56,906 nt of DNA. Origin: Microcosmobacter mediterraneus. Its GTDB lineage: Bacteria; Bacteroidota; Bacteroidia; Flavobacteriales; Flavobacteriaceae. Shown piece by piece: positions 1 to 9,048 of this stretch. The position numbers and the translations under genes were made by a program. The notes below the pieces were generated by a model, which was not told the DNA's origin, did no database searches, and saw only the letters and a program-made list of their open reading frames with translations. The number at the start of each line of letters is the position of its first letter. The first letter of the stretch is position 1. The DNA lies in contig NZ_JAVRIA010000010.1 of the NCBI RefSeq assembly GCF_031846265.1, positions 1 to 56,906 on the forward strand, given 5' to 3'.

Positions 1-911
1 ATCAGCCTGAGTGTAACTTATCTGATTCTGCAGAGGTAATGGTTTCATTTATAGAAAATCCTAATGTTTCTGGATTAGAAATTAATATTCTCAATTTATG
101 TTCTGGACAAGATTTAGATATTTCTCTCTCAAATATGATCTTACTTTTAGATGATAATTATTCAATTTCTTACACTATTACAGGACCTGATTCATTTTCA
201 GGAATGATAAATCTAATTGTGACAAACGGTAACGCCAACTTTACAATATCTAATAATAGTTTAGAAAATCCAGGAATTTATGAATTTAATATTACTGCGT
301 TTCTAAATGCCAATTCTAATTGTACAGCAGATTTAAGTACTATTTTACCATCTAGTTTTGAGGTATTTGAAACTATTACTCCTGAAATCTTAGTTGATGG
401 AAACTTCTTTTGCCCAAGCGATAACGCTACAATTCAAGACCTATCCAACAATATTACCTCTAGTGGAACAATTGAATGGTATTCAGCTCCAATAGGTGGT
501 ACATTGCTTAATGTTGATGATATATTAATTGATGGTGAAAGCTATTTTGCATCTATTATTACAGATAATGGTTGTGTTAGTATTGAGCGCCTAGAAGTTA
601 TTGCCAATATAGGTCCATGTGAAGAAGACTTAATAATTCCTGATGGATTTTCCCCTAATGGAGATACCATTAACGACACATTCTTAATTCGAAATTTAGA
701 AGAATTATATCCAAACTTTAAATTAACTATTTATAATAGAAACGGAAACAAACTCTACGAAGGAGATATAAACTCGCCTCTTTGGAATGGAACCACAACT
801 ACAAGCCGAATAGGAAGTGGAATTGTACCAGTAGGTGTTTATTTCTATATACTAGAATTTAACGATGGTATTAAAGAAGCTGTACAAGGTAGAGTTTATT
901 TGAGCAGATAA
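1..911 (+). CDS. Type IX secretion cargo protein with type B C-terminal sorting domain (5' end missing)
   Basis: The reading frame (codons from position 3) is open through the left edge, so the ATG at 39 is internal and only the last ~302 residues of a larger protein are visible. The final ~90 residues, beginning DLIIPDGFSPNGDTINDTF and ending GRVYLSR, are the gliding-motility-associated C-terminal domain (CHU_C, type B sorting signal) that sends proteins through the type IX secretion system. The part before it looks like Ig/adhesin-like beta repeats, including an EWYSAPIGGTLL segment typical of large flavobacterial surface proteins. The stop codon overlaps the start of the PorP/SprF-like gene (taATG), as in sprB-sprF pairs, where the SprF-like partner is needed for export of its type B cargo. 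Ligand or enzymatic role cannot be seen. Confidence 0.9.
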   Translation, partial: QPECNLSDSAEVMVSFIENPNVSGLEINILNLCSGQDLDISLSNMILLLDDNYSISYTITGPDSFSGMINLIVTNGNANFTISNNSLENPGIYEFNITAFLNANSNCTADLSTILPSSFEVFETITPEILVDGNFFCPSDNATIQDLSNNITSSGTIEWYSAPIGGTLLNVDDILIDGESYFASIITDNGCVSIERLEVIANIGPCEEDLIIPDGFSPNGDTINDTFLIRNLEELYPNFKLTIYNRNGNKLYEGDINSPLWNGTTTTSRIGSGIVPVGVYFYILEFNDGIKEAVQGRVYLSR

Positions 912-1849
912 TGATAAATACAAAACACATATTACTATTTATACTTTTCAATATAATAATTGTCATGAAAATTGACGCTCAACAAGATGCGCAATATACG
1001 CAGTATATGTATAATATGAATGTTATTAATCCTGCCTATGCTACTGATGATAAAGATAATATAAACTTTGGATTACTTTATAGATCGCAATGGGTTGGAG
1101 CTGTTGGAGCTCCAAATACAGTTTCCTTTTTTGCTCATAGTACTATAGCTGAAAAATTAGAAGGAGGTCTCTCTATAGTTCATGATCAAATTGGAGATGT
1201 TGTAAAAGACACCAATTTATTTTTTGATCTCAATTATGTTTTTCCAGTTAGTGAAAAAGCCAAATTATCTTTAGGTATTAAAGCTGGTCTGTCATTTTTC
1301 TCAACTAATTTTAATGGCTTTGTATATTCAGACCCTCTACCAGACCCAGCTTTTGCAGAAAATTTAAATAGAATATTCCCTAATATTGGTACAGGTGCAT
1401 TCTATTTTACAGATCGTTTTTATTTAGGGTTTTCTATTCCGAACTTATTACAATCTAAACACCTTGATGACAATAGTGGCATTGTAACTGAAGGTTCAGA
1501 AGCTCTCCATATGTTTACTACAGGTGGTTATGTATTTAATATAAACGAAAATATAAAGCTTAAACCTGCATTCATGGCCAAATCAGTTGTTGGAGCTCCG
1601 TTAACATTAGATTTAACCTCAAATGTATTATTAAATGATAAATTAGAATTCGGTTTAGCATACAGAATAAATGATGGAATTAGTGGATTATTTAACCTTA
1701 GAATATCGGATTCTGTTCGACTTGGTTATGCTTACGATTATACAGTTTCAAATTTAGGACGATTTAATTCAGGTACACATGAGGTCATGTTTTTATTTGA
1801 TCTTTCAAAATCAGGAAAAGGATATGATAAATCACCAAGATTCTTTTAA
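911..1849 (+). CDS. PorP/SprF family type IX secretion outer-membrane protein
   Basis: A 312-residue protein with an N-terminal signal peptide ending near IDAQQDAQYTQYMYNMNVINPAYA. That AQYTQYMYN...NPAYA start is the hallmark of the PorP/SprF family. The rest alternates in the way of an outer-membrane beta barrel and ends in a short C-terminal tail. Family members are outer-membrane components of the type IX secretion system; SprF-like members serve the type B cargo encoded next to them. The start codon shares one base with the upstream stop, which indicates translational coupling with the cargo gene. The OmpA-family gene follows after 11 bp, so the three probably form one operon. I infer this is the dedicated partner of the upstream protein rather than the core PorP. 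Confidence 0.93.
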   Translation: MINTKHILLFILFNIIIVMKIDAQQDAQYTQYMYNMNVINPAYATDDKDNINFGLLYRSQWVGAVGAPNTVSFFAHSTIAEKLEGGLSIVHDQIGDVVKDTNLFFDLNYVFPVSEKAKLSLGIKAGLSFFSTNFNGFVYSDPLPDPAFAENLNRIFPNIGTGAFYFTDRFYLGFSIPNLLQSKHLDDNSGIVTEGSEALHMFTTGGYVFNINENIKLKPAFMAKSVVGAPLTLDLTSNVLLNDKLEFGLAYRINDGISGLFNLRISDSVRLGYAYDYTVSNLGRFNSGTHEVMFLFDLSKSGKGYDKSPRFF

Positions 1850-1860
1850 AATTACATACC

Positions 1861-3726
1861 ATGTATTATAGACTTATTTTAATTTTGATATGTTTTAGTC
1901 AGTTGGCAAGTAGTCAAGATTCTAAGCTTATAAAAGCAAATAAGCTATTCAATGAACGAGCTTATATAAAGGCTGCATTATTATTTGAAGAAGTTGCAAA
2001 TGATAAGGAATCTCTAATTAAATTAGGTGACTGTTATTACTTTAATAGTTTAATGGAGAAAGCCTCTTTCGCTTATATTAAAGCCTCTAAAGTCAACAAC
2101 TCAGGATTTTTAGAAAAAGTTAATTTTAGGTTTGCACATGCCTTATATGGTGCAAATAAAGTGCAAATGGCAGACTCTGTAATTAGTAAAGTTAATTCAA
2201 AACCATTTAGTACAGATCATTTTATTGAAATTCTAAAAAGTGGTGTTCCTTTTACTTATAGTGTAAAAAAAATTGAAGAAGGTAATGAACCTGGAGATTT
2301 TGGTATGAACTATTTTGGAGACCAAATAATCTTTTCTTCTTCCAGAAAGAACAATACTAAAAACTATAAATGGAATAACAAACCATACCTAGATCTGTAC
2401 AAAGGAAAATTAACTGATAATCGAACAATTGTTAATCTTGTGCCACTCAATAATATAATTAATTCTAATACTCACGAAAGTAATGCCTTACTAACCGAAG
2501 ATGGAAAAACAATTTATTTTTCTAGAACAAACTCTAAACGGTTTGAAGTAGGTGAAGAGAAAATTGCAACTGTAAAACTTTACATGAGCACATTAGAAGA
2601 AAACACTTGGTCTAAACCACAAGAGCTTCCATTTTGCAGTAATTTATATTCAACGCAACATCCTTCTCTAGATGAGAAAAACAATAGACTTTACTTCTCT
2701 AGCGATATGCCTAATGGCTTTGGTTCTTTTGATATTTATTATGTAGATATTATTGATAACGAATTTGGTGAACCTGTGAATTTAGGATCTAAAATCAACA
2801 CAAAACATAGAGAACAATTCCCTTATTATAGTAAAGAAAATATTCTATACTTTTCTTCTAATGGCCATCTAGGTTTTGGTGGACTAGATATTTTTATGTC
2901 TGAAAAAAACGAAAAAAATTGGGACACACCTCTTAATTTAGGTGAATCGCTAAATACAAATACAGATGATTTTTCATTTGTAGTTGATGTTACTAAAAAT
3001 AAAGGATTCCTATCATCAAACAGAGATGGGACAGATAACTTATATGTATTTAACAGAGAGGAGAACTTGAAAGCATTTATTGTTGAAGGTACTGTTAGAG
3101 ATAAAAATTCTCAAGATTTATTACCAGATACTATTATCACTTTATTTGACGAGAATAATACTGTAATTGATTCATTTAAAGTTGCCGAAAATGGAAGGTA
3201 TATTTTTAGAGCTAAACCTAATTCAAATTATAAGATTGAAGGATTTAAACCTCTATACATTCCTGAAAATGTTGATTTCAATACTGATGATTCTGGTAAA
3301 ATTGAATTAAATATAGAACTAGAATTAGAATCCTATGATGATGCTGAAGAAATTATTGTTGAAAAAGAAGATGGTTATGTATATATTGAATTGGAAAATA
3401 TATACTTTGACTTAGATAAATGGGACATTAAAACACAAGCAGCAAGAACCTTAAATGTACTGGTGGATCTTATGAAAAAATATCCAAGAATGGAAGTACA
3501 ATTAGGAGCACATACAGATAACAGGAGCTCCATTGAGTACAATTTAAAGTTATCTAAGAATAGAGCGCAATCTGCATTAGAATATCTAGTATCCAGTGGT
3601 ATTGACGCTTCAAGATTAACCTCAATTGGATATGGCGAAAGTCAATTACTAGTAAATTGTGGTGAAAACTGTACTGAAAACGAACACGCCGTAAATAGGA
3701 GATGTGAGTTTATAATTATAAAATAA
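1861..3726 (+). CDS. OmpA-family protein with TPR-like, PD40 and carboxypeptidase-regulatory-like domains
   Basis: A 621-residue exported protein (signal peptide about residues 1-19). In order: a short TPR-like helical region (about 20-120, KANKLFNERAYIKAALLFEEVA); WD40-like PD40 beta-propeller repeats (about 150-400; repeated IYFSRTNS, LYFSSDMPNGFGSFDIY and LYFSSNGHLGFGGLDIF); a carboxypeptidase-regulatory-like beta-sandwich (about 410-490, VEGTVRDKNSQDLLPDT); and a C-terminal OmpA peptidoglycan-binding domain (about 510-621, IYFDLDKWDIK, then HTDNRSSIEYNLKLSKNRA). This is the architecture of PorE-like proteins that anchor type IX secretion components to peptidoglycan, and of accessory paralogues beside SprF-like genes. 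Here it is third in the cargo-porP/sprF cluster, so the accessory role is more likely than the core PorE. Confidence 0.9.
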   Translation: MYYRLILILICFSQLASSQDSKLIKANKLFNERAYIKAALLFEEVANDKESLIKLGDCYYFNSLMEKASFAYIKASKVNNSGFLEKVNFRFAHALYGANKVQMADSVISKVNSKPFSTDHFIEILKSGVPFTYSVKKIEEGNEPGDFGMNYFGDQIIFSSSRKNNTKNYKWNNKPYLDLYKGKLTDNRTIVNLVPLNNIINSNTHESNALLTEDGKTIYFSRTNSKRFEVGEEKIATVKLYMSTLEENTWSKPQELPFCSNLYSTQHPSLDEKNNRLYFSSDMPNGFGSFDIYYVDIIDNEFGEPVNLGSKINTKHREQFPYYSKENILYFSSNGHLGFGGLDIFMSEKNEKNWDTPLNLGESLNTNTDDFSFVVDVTKNKGFLSSNRDGTDNLYVFNREENLKAFIVEGTVRDKNSQDLLPDTIITLFDENNTVIDSFKVAENGRYIFRAKPNSNYKIEGFKPLYIPENVDFNTDDSGKIELNIELELESYDDAEEIIVEKEDGYVYIELENIYFDLDKWDIKTQAARTLNVLVDLMKKYPRMEVQLGAHTDNRSSIEYNLKLSKNRAQSALEYLVSSGIDASRLTSIGYGESQLLVNCGENCTENEHAVNRRCEFIIIK

Positions 3727-3764
3727 AAGTATTCATCAGAAATTTTTCCTACAATTTTGAACTT

Positions 3765-3788
3765 TTCATCGATTACCGTTCATCGATT
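3765..3788. repeat. Two 10-bp direct repeats upstream of the 4Fe-4S gene
   Basis: TTCATCGATT occurs at 3765-3774 and again at 3779-3788, a period of 14 bp, just upstream of the candidate promoter for the gene at 3905. Each copy contains ATCGAT. The spacing would suit a regulator binding as a tandem dimer, but no regulator can be named from this. Confidence 0.4.
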
Positions 3789-3802
3789 TGAATGTTAAAA
3801 TA

Positions 3803-3832
3803 TTGTATTTTACCGATTATTTATTACATTTA
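3803..3832 (+). promoter_or_regulatory. Candidate promoter of the 4Fe-4S protein gene
   Basis: TTG at 3803-3805, a 19-nt spacer and TACATTTA at 3825-3832 match the Bacteroidota consensus (TTTG, 19-21 nt, TAnnTTTG) with one mismatch in the -7 element. It would give a leader of about 65 nt before the ATG at 3905. Confidence 0.4.
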
Positions 3833-3904
3833 GTCGTTAAAATAATAACTCCTAGAGAACAACTATTACTTTAAACTAAGAATCAACCCCAAATTGATCT
3901 ACTT

Positions 3905-4141
3905 ATGAAACAGCTTAACGCCAATGTCTTCAGCAATGAAGATATCACAGTAACTTATGAACCTTGCAAGTGTATTAACGCTGGCAAATGTGCCAAAGAA
4001 CTCTCAGAAGTTTTTAGACAATCTGTAATACCATGGATTGATTTAGATGCTGAACCTTCAGAAAAAATTATAAATCAAGTAAGGAAATGTCCATCTGGCG
4101 CACTAAGTTTTTTTAAAAATATTTCTCAAGATGTAGCTTAG
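3905..4141 (+). CDS. Small (4Fe-4S)-binding protein, divergent mono-cluster ferredoxin-like (YjdI type)
   Basis: A 78-residue cytoplasmic protein. It carries YEPCKCINAGKCAKEL (three Cys) near residues 18-35 and a fourth Cys in VRKCPSGALSFF near residue 61, the pattern of the divergent 4Fe-4S mono-cluster family. Members are probably small electron carriers or redox sensors; no specific partner is known to me. It stands alone, with its own candidate promoter and a terminator just after the stop. The neighbour on the right faces it and has an unrelated function. The length is normal for the family. Confidence 0.8.
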   Translation: MKQLNANVFSNEDITVTYEPCKCINAGKCAKELSEVFRQSVIPWIDLDAEPSEKIINQVRKCPSGALSFFKNISQDVA

Positions 4142-4164
4142 TAGATCTAAATAGAATCGCTTAC

Positions 4165-4198
4165 AAAAAAACCTTTGATTAATTTCAAAGGTTTTTTT
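4165..4198. terminator. Bidirectional rho-independent terminator
   Basis: Stem ACCTTTGA (4171-4178) and TCAAAGGT (4185-4192) around loop TTAATT, flanked by an A-run on the left and a T-run on the right. It can therefore end both the 4Fe-4S gene (plus) and the DUF3467 gene (minus). Confidence 0.85.
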
Positions 4199-4202
4199 AT
4201 TC

Positions 4203-4279
4203 TTATGCTTGACCTGCTAGTCCAAAATTCAATGGAATTGGAGGCTGCTGTTGCGAACAAGTCGAACAGCTCCAATTCT
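4203..4279 (-). repeat. Partial duplication of the 3' end of the DUF3467 gene
   Basis: Bases 4203-4249 repeat 4280-4326 with two mismatches (offset 77 bp). On the minus strand the copy encodes QQPPIPLNFGLAGQA and a stop, nearly the same as the real C-terminus EQPPIPLNFGPAGQA. It is a remnant lying downstream of the intact stop codon. The spacer 4250-4279 ends with CAGCTCCAATTC, an inverted match to part of the copy, so 4235-4278 can fold as a hairpin. Confidence 0.8.
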
Positions 4280-4594
4280 TTATGCTTGTCCTGCTGGTCC
4301 AAAATTCAATGGAATTGGAGGCTGCTCGTAATCTTTGATTTCACCATGGGCTTTTTCAAAACGCTTTACATTATCTCCTAATGCCTTAAGTAAACGCTTA
4401 GCATGCTGTGGCGTTAATATGATCCTAGACTTCACTTTACTCTTAGGAGCTCCAGGCATAATATTTACAAAATCTACAACAAATTCAGAAACTGAATGAT
4501 TGATGATTGCAAGGTTAGAATAGGTTCCCTCTGCAATTTTCTCATCTAATTCTATATTTATTTGTCCTTTTTTAGTTTTTTTATCTTCTGCCAT
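4280..4594 (-). CDS. DUF3467 family protein
   Basis: A 104-residue cytoplasmic protein beginning MAEDKKTKKGQINIELDEKIAEGTYSNLAIINHS, with the family core FVVDFVNIMPGAPKSKVKSRIILTPQHAKRLLKALGDN. DUF3467 is a small beta-rich family found widely in Bacteroidota and often located directly after rpoC, as here (start 125 bp after the rpoC stop). The function is unknown. An rpoC terminator separates the two genes, so it is probably transcribed at least partly on its own. Its 3' end has been partly duplicated downstream (4203-4249), which does not change the protein. Confidence 0.88.
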   Translation of the reverse strand: MAEDKKTKKGQINIELDEKIAEGTYSNLAIINHSVSEFVVDFVNIMPGAPKSKVKSRIILTPQHAKRLLKALGDNVKRFEKAHGEIKDYEQPPIPLNFGPAGQA

Positions 4595-4644
4595 ATTAAA
4601 CTTGTTTATGCTTCCATGATAATGGAAGTTTGATTAATTTATTT

Positions 4645-4682
4645 ATTAAAAAGCCTTCAAACTATATCAGAATGAAGGCTTA
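4645..4682 (-). terminator. rpoC terminator
   Basis: Stem AAGCCTTCA (4651-4659) and TGAAGGCTT (4673-4681). On the minus strand the stem is followed by TTTTTAATAAAT. It lies 39 bp past the rpoC stop codon and ends the rpoBC transcript. Confidence 0.8.
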
Positions 4683-4692
4683 TATTATATAC

Positions 4693-4708
4693 TCTCGCTT
4701 TCGCGAGA
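4693..4708. repeat. Small GC-rich hairpin between rpoC and its terminator
   Basis: TCTCGC (4693-4698), loop TTTC and GCGAGA (4703-4708) form a compact tetraloop hairpin in otherwise AT-rich DNA. CGCTTTCGCG-type palindromes are common intergenic elements in flavobacteria. It may protect the 3' end of the rpoC mRNA. Confidence 0.5.
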
Positions 4709-4719
4709 ATAACTACAAA

Positions 4720-7700
4720 CTAGTTGTAATTCATTTCTTCTTTAGCCTTCATCATCTCATCAAATTCTTCTTTAGAACCTACTATAATATGCTCGTAGTC
4801 TCTAACTCCTGTACCAGCAGGAATTCTATGACCAACAATAACATTTTCTTTAAGTCCTTCTAAAGTATCAACTTTACCATTCACTGCTGCTTCGTTAAGT
4901 ACTTTTGTAGTCTCTTGGAACGATGCTGCAGAAATAAATGATTTTGTTTGAAGTGATGCTCTCGTAATACCCTGAAGAATTGGTGTAGCCGTAGCAGGAT
5001 TTGCATCTCTTGCAGTAACTAACGCCTTATCTTCTCTTCTTAGTAATGAGTTTTCATCTCTTAACTCTCTAGATGTAATGATTTGTCCAGCTTTTAAATT
5101 CTCTGAATCTCCCGCTTCTTCAACGACTTTCATTCCGAAAATAGCATCATTCTCTTCAATAAAGTCAGATTTATGAACTAATTGATTTTCTAAGAAGATT
5201 GTATCTCCAGAATCGATTATTCTAACCTTACGCATCATCTGTCTTACAACAACTTCGAAATGTTTATCATTAATCTTCACACCTTGTAAACGATATACTT
5301 CTTGTACTTCGTTAACTAAGTATTGTTGTACAGCTGAAGGGCCTTTAATATTTAAAATATCATTAGGTGTAATAGAACCATCAGATAATGGCATACCAGC
5401 TTTTACATAATCATTTTCTTGAACAAGAATCTGATTAGATAACTTCACCAAGTATTTCTTAATATCACCTAGCTTAGACTCAATGATAATTTCTCTATTT
5501 CCACGCTTAATTTTACCAAATGATACAACACCATCAATCTCACTTACTACAGCAGGATTAGAAGGGTTACGCGCTTCAAATAATTCAGTTACACGAGGAA
5601 GACCACCTGTAATATCACCTGCTTTTGCAGATTTACGAGGTATCTTAACTAGGATCTTACCAATCTTAATAGTTTCTCCATCATCTATCATTAAGTGAGC
5701 TCCAACAGGAAGGTTGTAAGAACGAATTATTTCGCCTTTCTTATCTTCTACATGTAATGTCGGAATTAACTTCTTATTTCTAGATTCTGATATTACTTTC
5801 TCTTGGAAACCAGTTTGTTCATCAATCTCAACTTGGTAGGTAATACCTTGCTCTATATTTTCATAACGAACCTTACCTGCAAACTCAGAAATAATGACAC
5901 CGTTATATGGATCCCATTGACAAACAATATCTCCTTTTTTGAGTTTAGCTTTATTCTTTACAAAAATTGTAGAACCATAAGGAATATTATTAGTACTTAA
6001 AACAATACCTGTTTTAGCGTCTACTAATTTTAATTCCGATGTACGAGAAATAACAATGTCAACTTCTTCACCAGAACTATCAGTTCCTTTTACAGTTTTT
6101 AGATCTTCAATTTCAGCAACACCATCAAACTTAACAGCTAATTTATTCTCTTCAGAAATGTTACCTGCAATACCACCAACGTGGAATGTTCTTAGTGTAA
6201 GCTGAGTACCTGGTTCTCCAATAGATTGTGCAGCTACTACTCCAACAGCTTCACCTCGCTGAACCATTTTACCTGTTGCTAGGTTACGACCATAACACTT
6301 AACACATATACCTTTTTTAGCTTCACATGTGAGTGGTGAACGCACCTCTATTGTATCAACAGGAGAATCCTGTATTTTCTTAGCTATGATATCATCAATA
6401 TGACCTCCAGACTCAACAAGTAATTCTTCAGTTAATGGATTATAGACATCATTTAATGATGTACGACCAACAATTCTATCTTCTAATTTTTCTACAACCT
6501 CATCATTTTTCTTCAATGAAGACACTTCAATTCCTCTTAATGTACCACAATCCTCTTCATATACAATTACATCCTGAGAAACATCTACTAGACGACGAGT
6601 TAAGTAACCAGCATCAGCAGTTTTTAGTGCTGTATCAGCAAGACCTTTACGTGCACCGTGAGTAGAAATAAAATATTCTAAAATTGAAAGTCCTTCTTTA
6701 AAGTTAGAAAGAATTGGATTTTCAATAATTTCTCCACCACCTGCATTAGATTTCTTTGGTTTAGCCATTAATCCACGCATTCCAGTTAACTGACGAATCT
6801 GTTCTTTAGATCCACGAGCTCCAGAATCAAGCATCATAAACACGGAGTTAAATCCTTGCTGATCTTCTCTAATACGCTTCATTGAAAGCTCAGTTAACTC
6901 AGCATTGGTAGACGTCCATATATCAATAACTTGGTTGTAACGTTCGTTATTGGTAATAAGTCCCATATTATAGTTACCCATAATACCATCTACCTTAGTG
7001 TTGGCTTTATCAATCATTCCTTGCTTCTCAGCTGGAATAATAATATCACCTAAACTAAATGATAAACCACCTTGAAAGGCAAATTTATAGCCTTGTGTTT
7101 TAATTTCGTCTAAAAACTCAGCTGTTTCAGGAACACTTGTCTTTTTAAGAATACCATGAATAATCTCTCTTAAAGATTTCTTAGTTAATACTTCATTAAT
7201 ATAACCTGCAGCAGCTGGTACTTTTTCGTTGAAAAGTACACGACCAACAGTAGTTTCTATAATTTGAGTAGTTAATTCTCCTTCTTCGTTAAAATCTTGA
7301 GTTCTTACTTTAATTCCCGCATTTAAATCAACCTTCTTCTCATTGTAAGCAATAGTTACTTCTTCTGGAGAATAGAATGTTAAACCTTCACCTACAATCT
7401 TTAAATCTTTTGTAGATTTTCTATGCTTAGTCATATAGTAAAGACCAAGAACCATATCCTGAGAAGGTACAGTTACAGGAGAACCGTTTGCTGGATTTAG
7501 AATATTATGTGATGCTAACATCAATAATTGCGCTTCTAAAATAGCTTCTGGTCCTAAAGGTAAGTGCACAGCCATCTGGTCACCATCGAAATCGGCATTA
7601 AAAGCCGTACAAACTAATGGGTGCAATTGAATTGCTTTACCTTCAATTAACTTAGGCTGGAATGCTTGGATTCCAAGTCTGTGTAACGTAGGCGCACGGT

Positions 7701-9021
7701 TTAGTAATACTGGATGTCCTTTAAGAACATTCTCCAAGATATCCCAAACAACAGGCTCTTTTCTATCTATAATTTTCTTTGCAGATTTTACAGTTTTTAC
7801 AATACCTCTTTCTATTAGTTTTCTAATAATAAAAGGCTTGTAAAGTTCTGCTGCCATATTCTTTGGCAATCCACATTCAAATAATTTTAATTCTGGTCCT
7901 ACAACAATTACAGAACGTGCAGAGTAATCAACACGCTTACCAAGTAAGTTTTGACGGAAACGTCCTTGCTTACCTTTTAGTGAATCTGATAATGACTTTA
8001 ATGGTCTATTAGAATCTGTTTTTACTGCAGATGATTTACGAGTATTATCAAATAACGAATCTACCGATTCTTGTAACATACGTTTTTCATTACGTAAAAT
8101 AACTTCTGGTGCTTTTATCTCAACAAGTCTTTTGAGACGATTGTTACGAATGATTACACGACGATATAAGTCATTTAAATCAGATGTTGCAAAACGTCCA
8201 CCATCTAAAGGTACCAATGGTCTTAATTCTGGTGGAATTACAGGAACAGCCTTCATGATCATCCATTCTGGTCTGTTTTCTCTATTTAAATTAGAATCTC
8301 TAAAAGCTTCTACAACTTGTAATCGTTTTAATGCTTCTGTTTTACGTTGTTTAGACGTTTCGTTATTTGCTTTATGTCTTAAATCGTATGATAATTGATC
8401 TAAATCAATTCTTGCTAATAAATCGATAAGGCACTCAGCTCCCATCTTAGCAATAAATTTATTAGGGTCAGTATCGTCTAAATATTGATTTTCTTGAGGA
8501 AGCGCTTCTAAAATATTTAAATACTCTTCTTCAGTTAAGAAATCCATTTTTTGAACAGGTTCACCTTCAGCATTAACAGCAGTTCCTGGCTGGATAACTA
8601 CATATCGCTCATAATAAATAATCATATCTAATTTCTTAGATGGTAATCCAAGGAGGTAACCTATTTTGTTTGGTAATGAACGGAAGTACCAGATATGTGC
8701 TACAGGAACAACTAAATTAATATGTCCTACACGATCTCTACGTACTTTCTTTTCGGTTACTTCAACACCACAACGATCACAAACAATGCCTTTATAACGA
8801 ATTCTTTTATATTTACCACAAGCACATTCAAAATCCTTTACAGGACCAAAAATACGCTCACAGAACAAACCATCACGTTCAGGTTTGTGCGTACGATAAT
8901 TAATAGTTTCTGGTTTTAAAACCTCACCACGAGATGCTCCGAGAACAGACTCAGGAGAAGCTAAACCAATTGAGATTTTATTAAATCTCTGTACTGTATT
9001 CTTATCTTGTTTTCTTGCCAT
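4720..9021 (-). CDS. rpoC: DNA-directed RNA polymerase subunit beta'
   Basis: A 1433-residue catalytic subunit of RNA polymerase. Visible landmarks are the N-terminal zinc finger (CACGKYKRIRYKGIVCDRCG, near residues 66-90), the rudder/switch region RQNLLGKRVDYSARSVI, the absolutely conserved active-site loop NADFDGDQMAVHLP near residue 470 whose three Asp bind the catalytic Mg, the second zinc site near residues 870-900 (CEAKKGICVKCYGRNLATG), and the C-terminal omega-binding region near ITRASLQTKSFISAASFQETT. It lies 27 bp downstream of rpoB in the same transcript. It ends NYN and is followed by a terminator. Length and motifs are normal for Bacteroidota. Confidence 0.99.
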   Translation of the reverse strand: MARKQDKNTVQRFNKISIGLASPESVLGASRGEVLKPETINYRTHKPERDGLFCERIFGPVKDFECACGKYKRIRYKGIVCDRCGVEVTEKKVRRDRVGHINLVVPVAHIWYFRSLPNKIGYLLGLPSKKLDMIIYYERYVVIQPGTAVNAEGEPVQKMDFLTEEEYLNILEALPQENQYLDDTDPNKFIAKMGAECLIDLLARIDLDQLSYDLRHKANNETSKQRKTEALKRLQVVEAFRDSNLNRENRPEWMIMKAVPVIPPELRPLVPLDGGRFATSDLNDLYRRVIIRNNRLKRLVEIKAPEVILRNEKRMLQESVDSLFDNTRKSSAVKTDSNRPLKSLSDSLKGKQGRFRQNLLGKRVDYSARSVIVVGPELKLFECGLPKNMAAELYKPFIIRKLIERGIVKTVKSAKKIIDRKEPVVWDILENVLKGHPVLLNRAPTLHRLGIQAFQPKLIEGKAIQLHPLVCTAFNADFDGDQMAVHLPLGPEAILEAQLLMLASHNILNPANGSPVTVPSQDMVLGLYYMTKHRKSTKDLKIVGEGLTFYSPEEVTIAYNEKKVDLNAGIKVRTQDFNEEGELTTQIIETTVGRVLFNEKVPAAAGYINEVLTKKSLREIIHGILKKTSVPETAEFLDEIKTQGYKFAFQGGLSFSLGDIIIPAEKQGMIDKANTKVDGIMGNYNMGLITNNERYNQVIDIWTSTNAELTELSMKRIREDQQGFNSVFMMLDSGARGSKEQIRQLTGMRGLMAKPKKSNAGGGEIIENPILSNFKEGLSILEYFISTHGARKGLADTALKTADAGYLTRRLVDVSQDVIVYEEDCGTLRGIEVSSLKKNDEVVEKLEDRIVGRTSLNDVYNPLTEELLVESGGHIDDIIAKKIQDSPVDTIEVRSPLTCEAKKGICVKCYGRNLATGKMVQRGEAVGVVAAQSIGEPGTQLTLRTFHVGGIAGNISEENKLAVKFDGVAEIEDLKTVKGTDSSGEEVDIVISRTSELKLVDAKTGIVLSTNNIPYGSTIFVKNKAKLKKGDIVCQWDPYNGVIISEFAGKVRYENIEQGITYQVEIDEQTGFQEKVISESRNKKLIPTLHVEDKKGEIIRSYNLPVGAHLMIDDGETIKIGKILVKIPRKSAKAGDITGGLPRVTELFEARNPSNPAVVSEIDGVVSFGKIKRGNREIIIESKLGDIKKYLVKLSNQILVQENDYVKAGMPLSDGSITPNDILNIKGPSAVQQYLVNEVQEVYRLQGVKINDKHFEVVVRQMMRKVRIIDSGDTIFLENQLVHKSDFIEENDAIFGMKVVEEAGDSENLKAGQIITSRELRDENSLLRREDKALVTARDANPATATPILQGITRASLQTKSFISAASFQETTKVLNEAAVNGKVDTLEGLKENVIVGHRIPAGTGVRDYEHIIVGSKEEFDEMMKAKEEMNYN

Positions 9022-9048
9022 AATATATGGTTGAAATAAATTTTATAA

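Noticed and set aside
4175..4381. A 68-codon plus-strand frame over the DUF3467 3' end and its duplicate
   Set aside because: It spans the terminator and both repeat copies, and its repeated LVQNSMELEA segments are only the antisense reading of the duplication.
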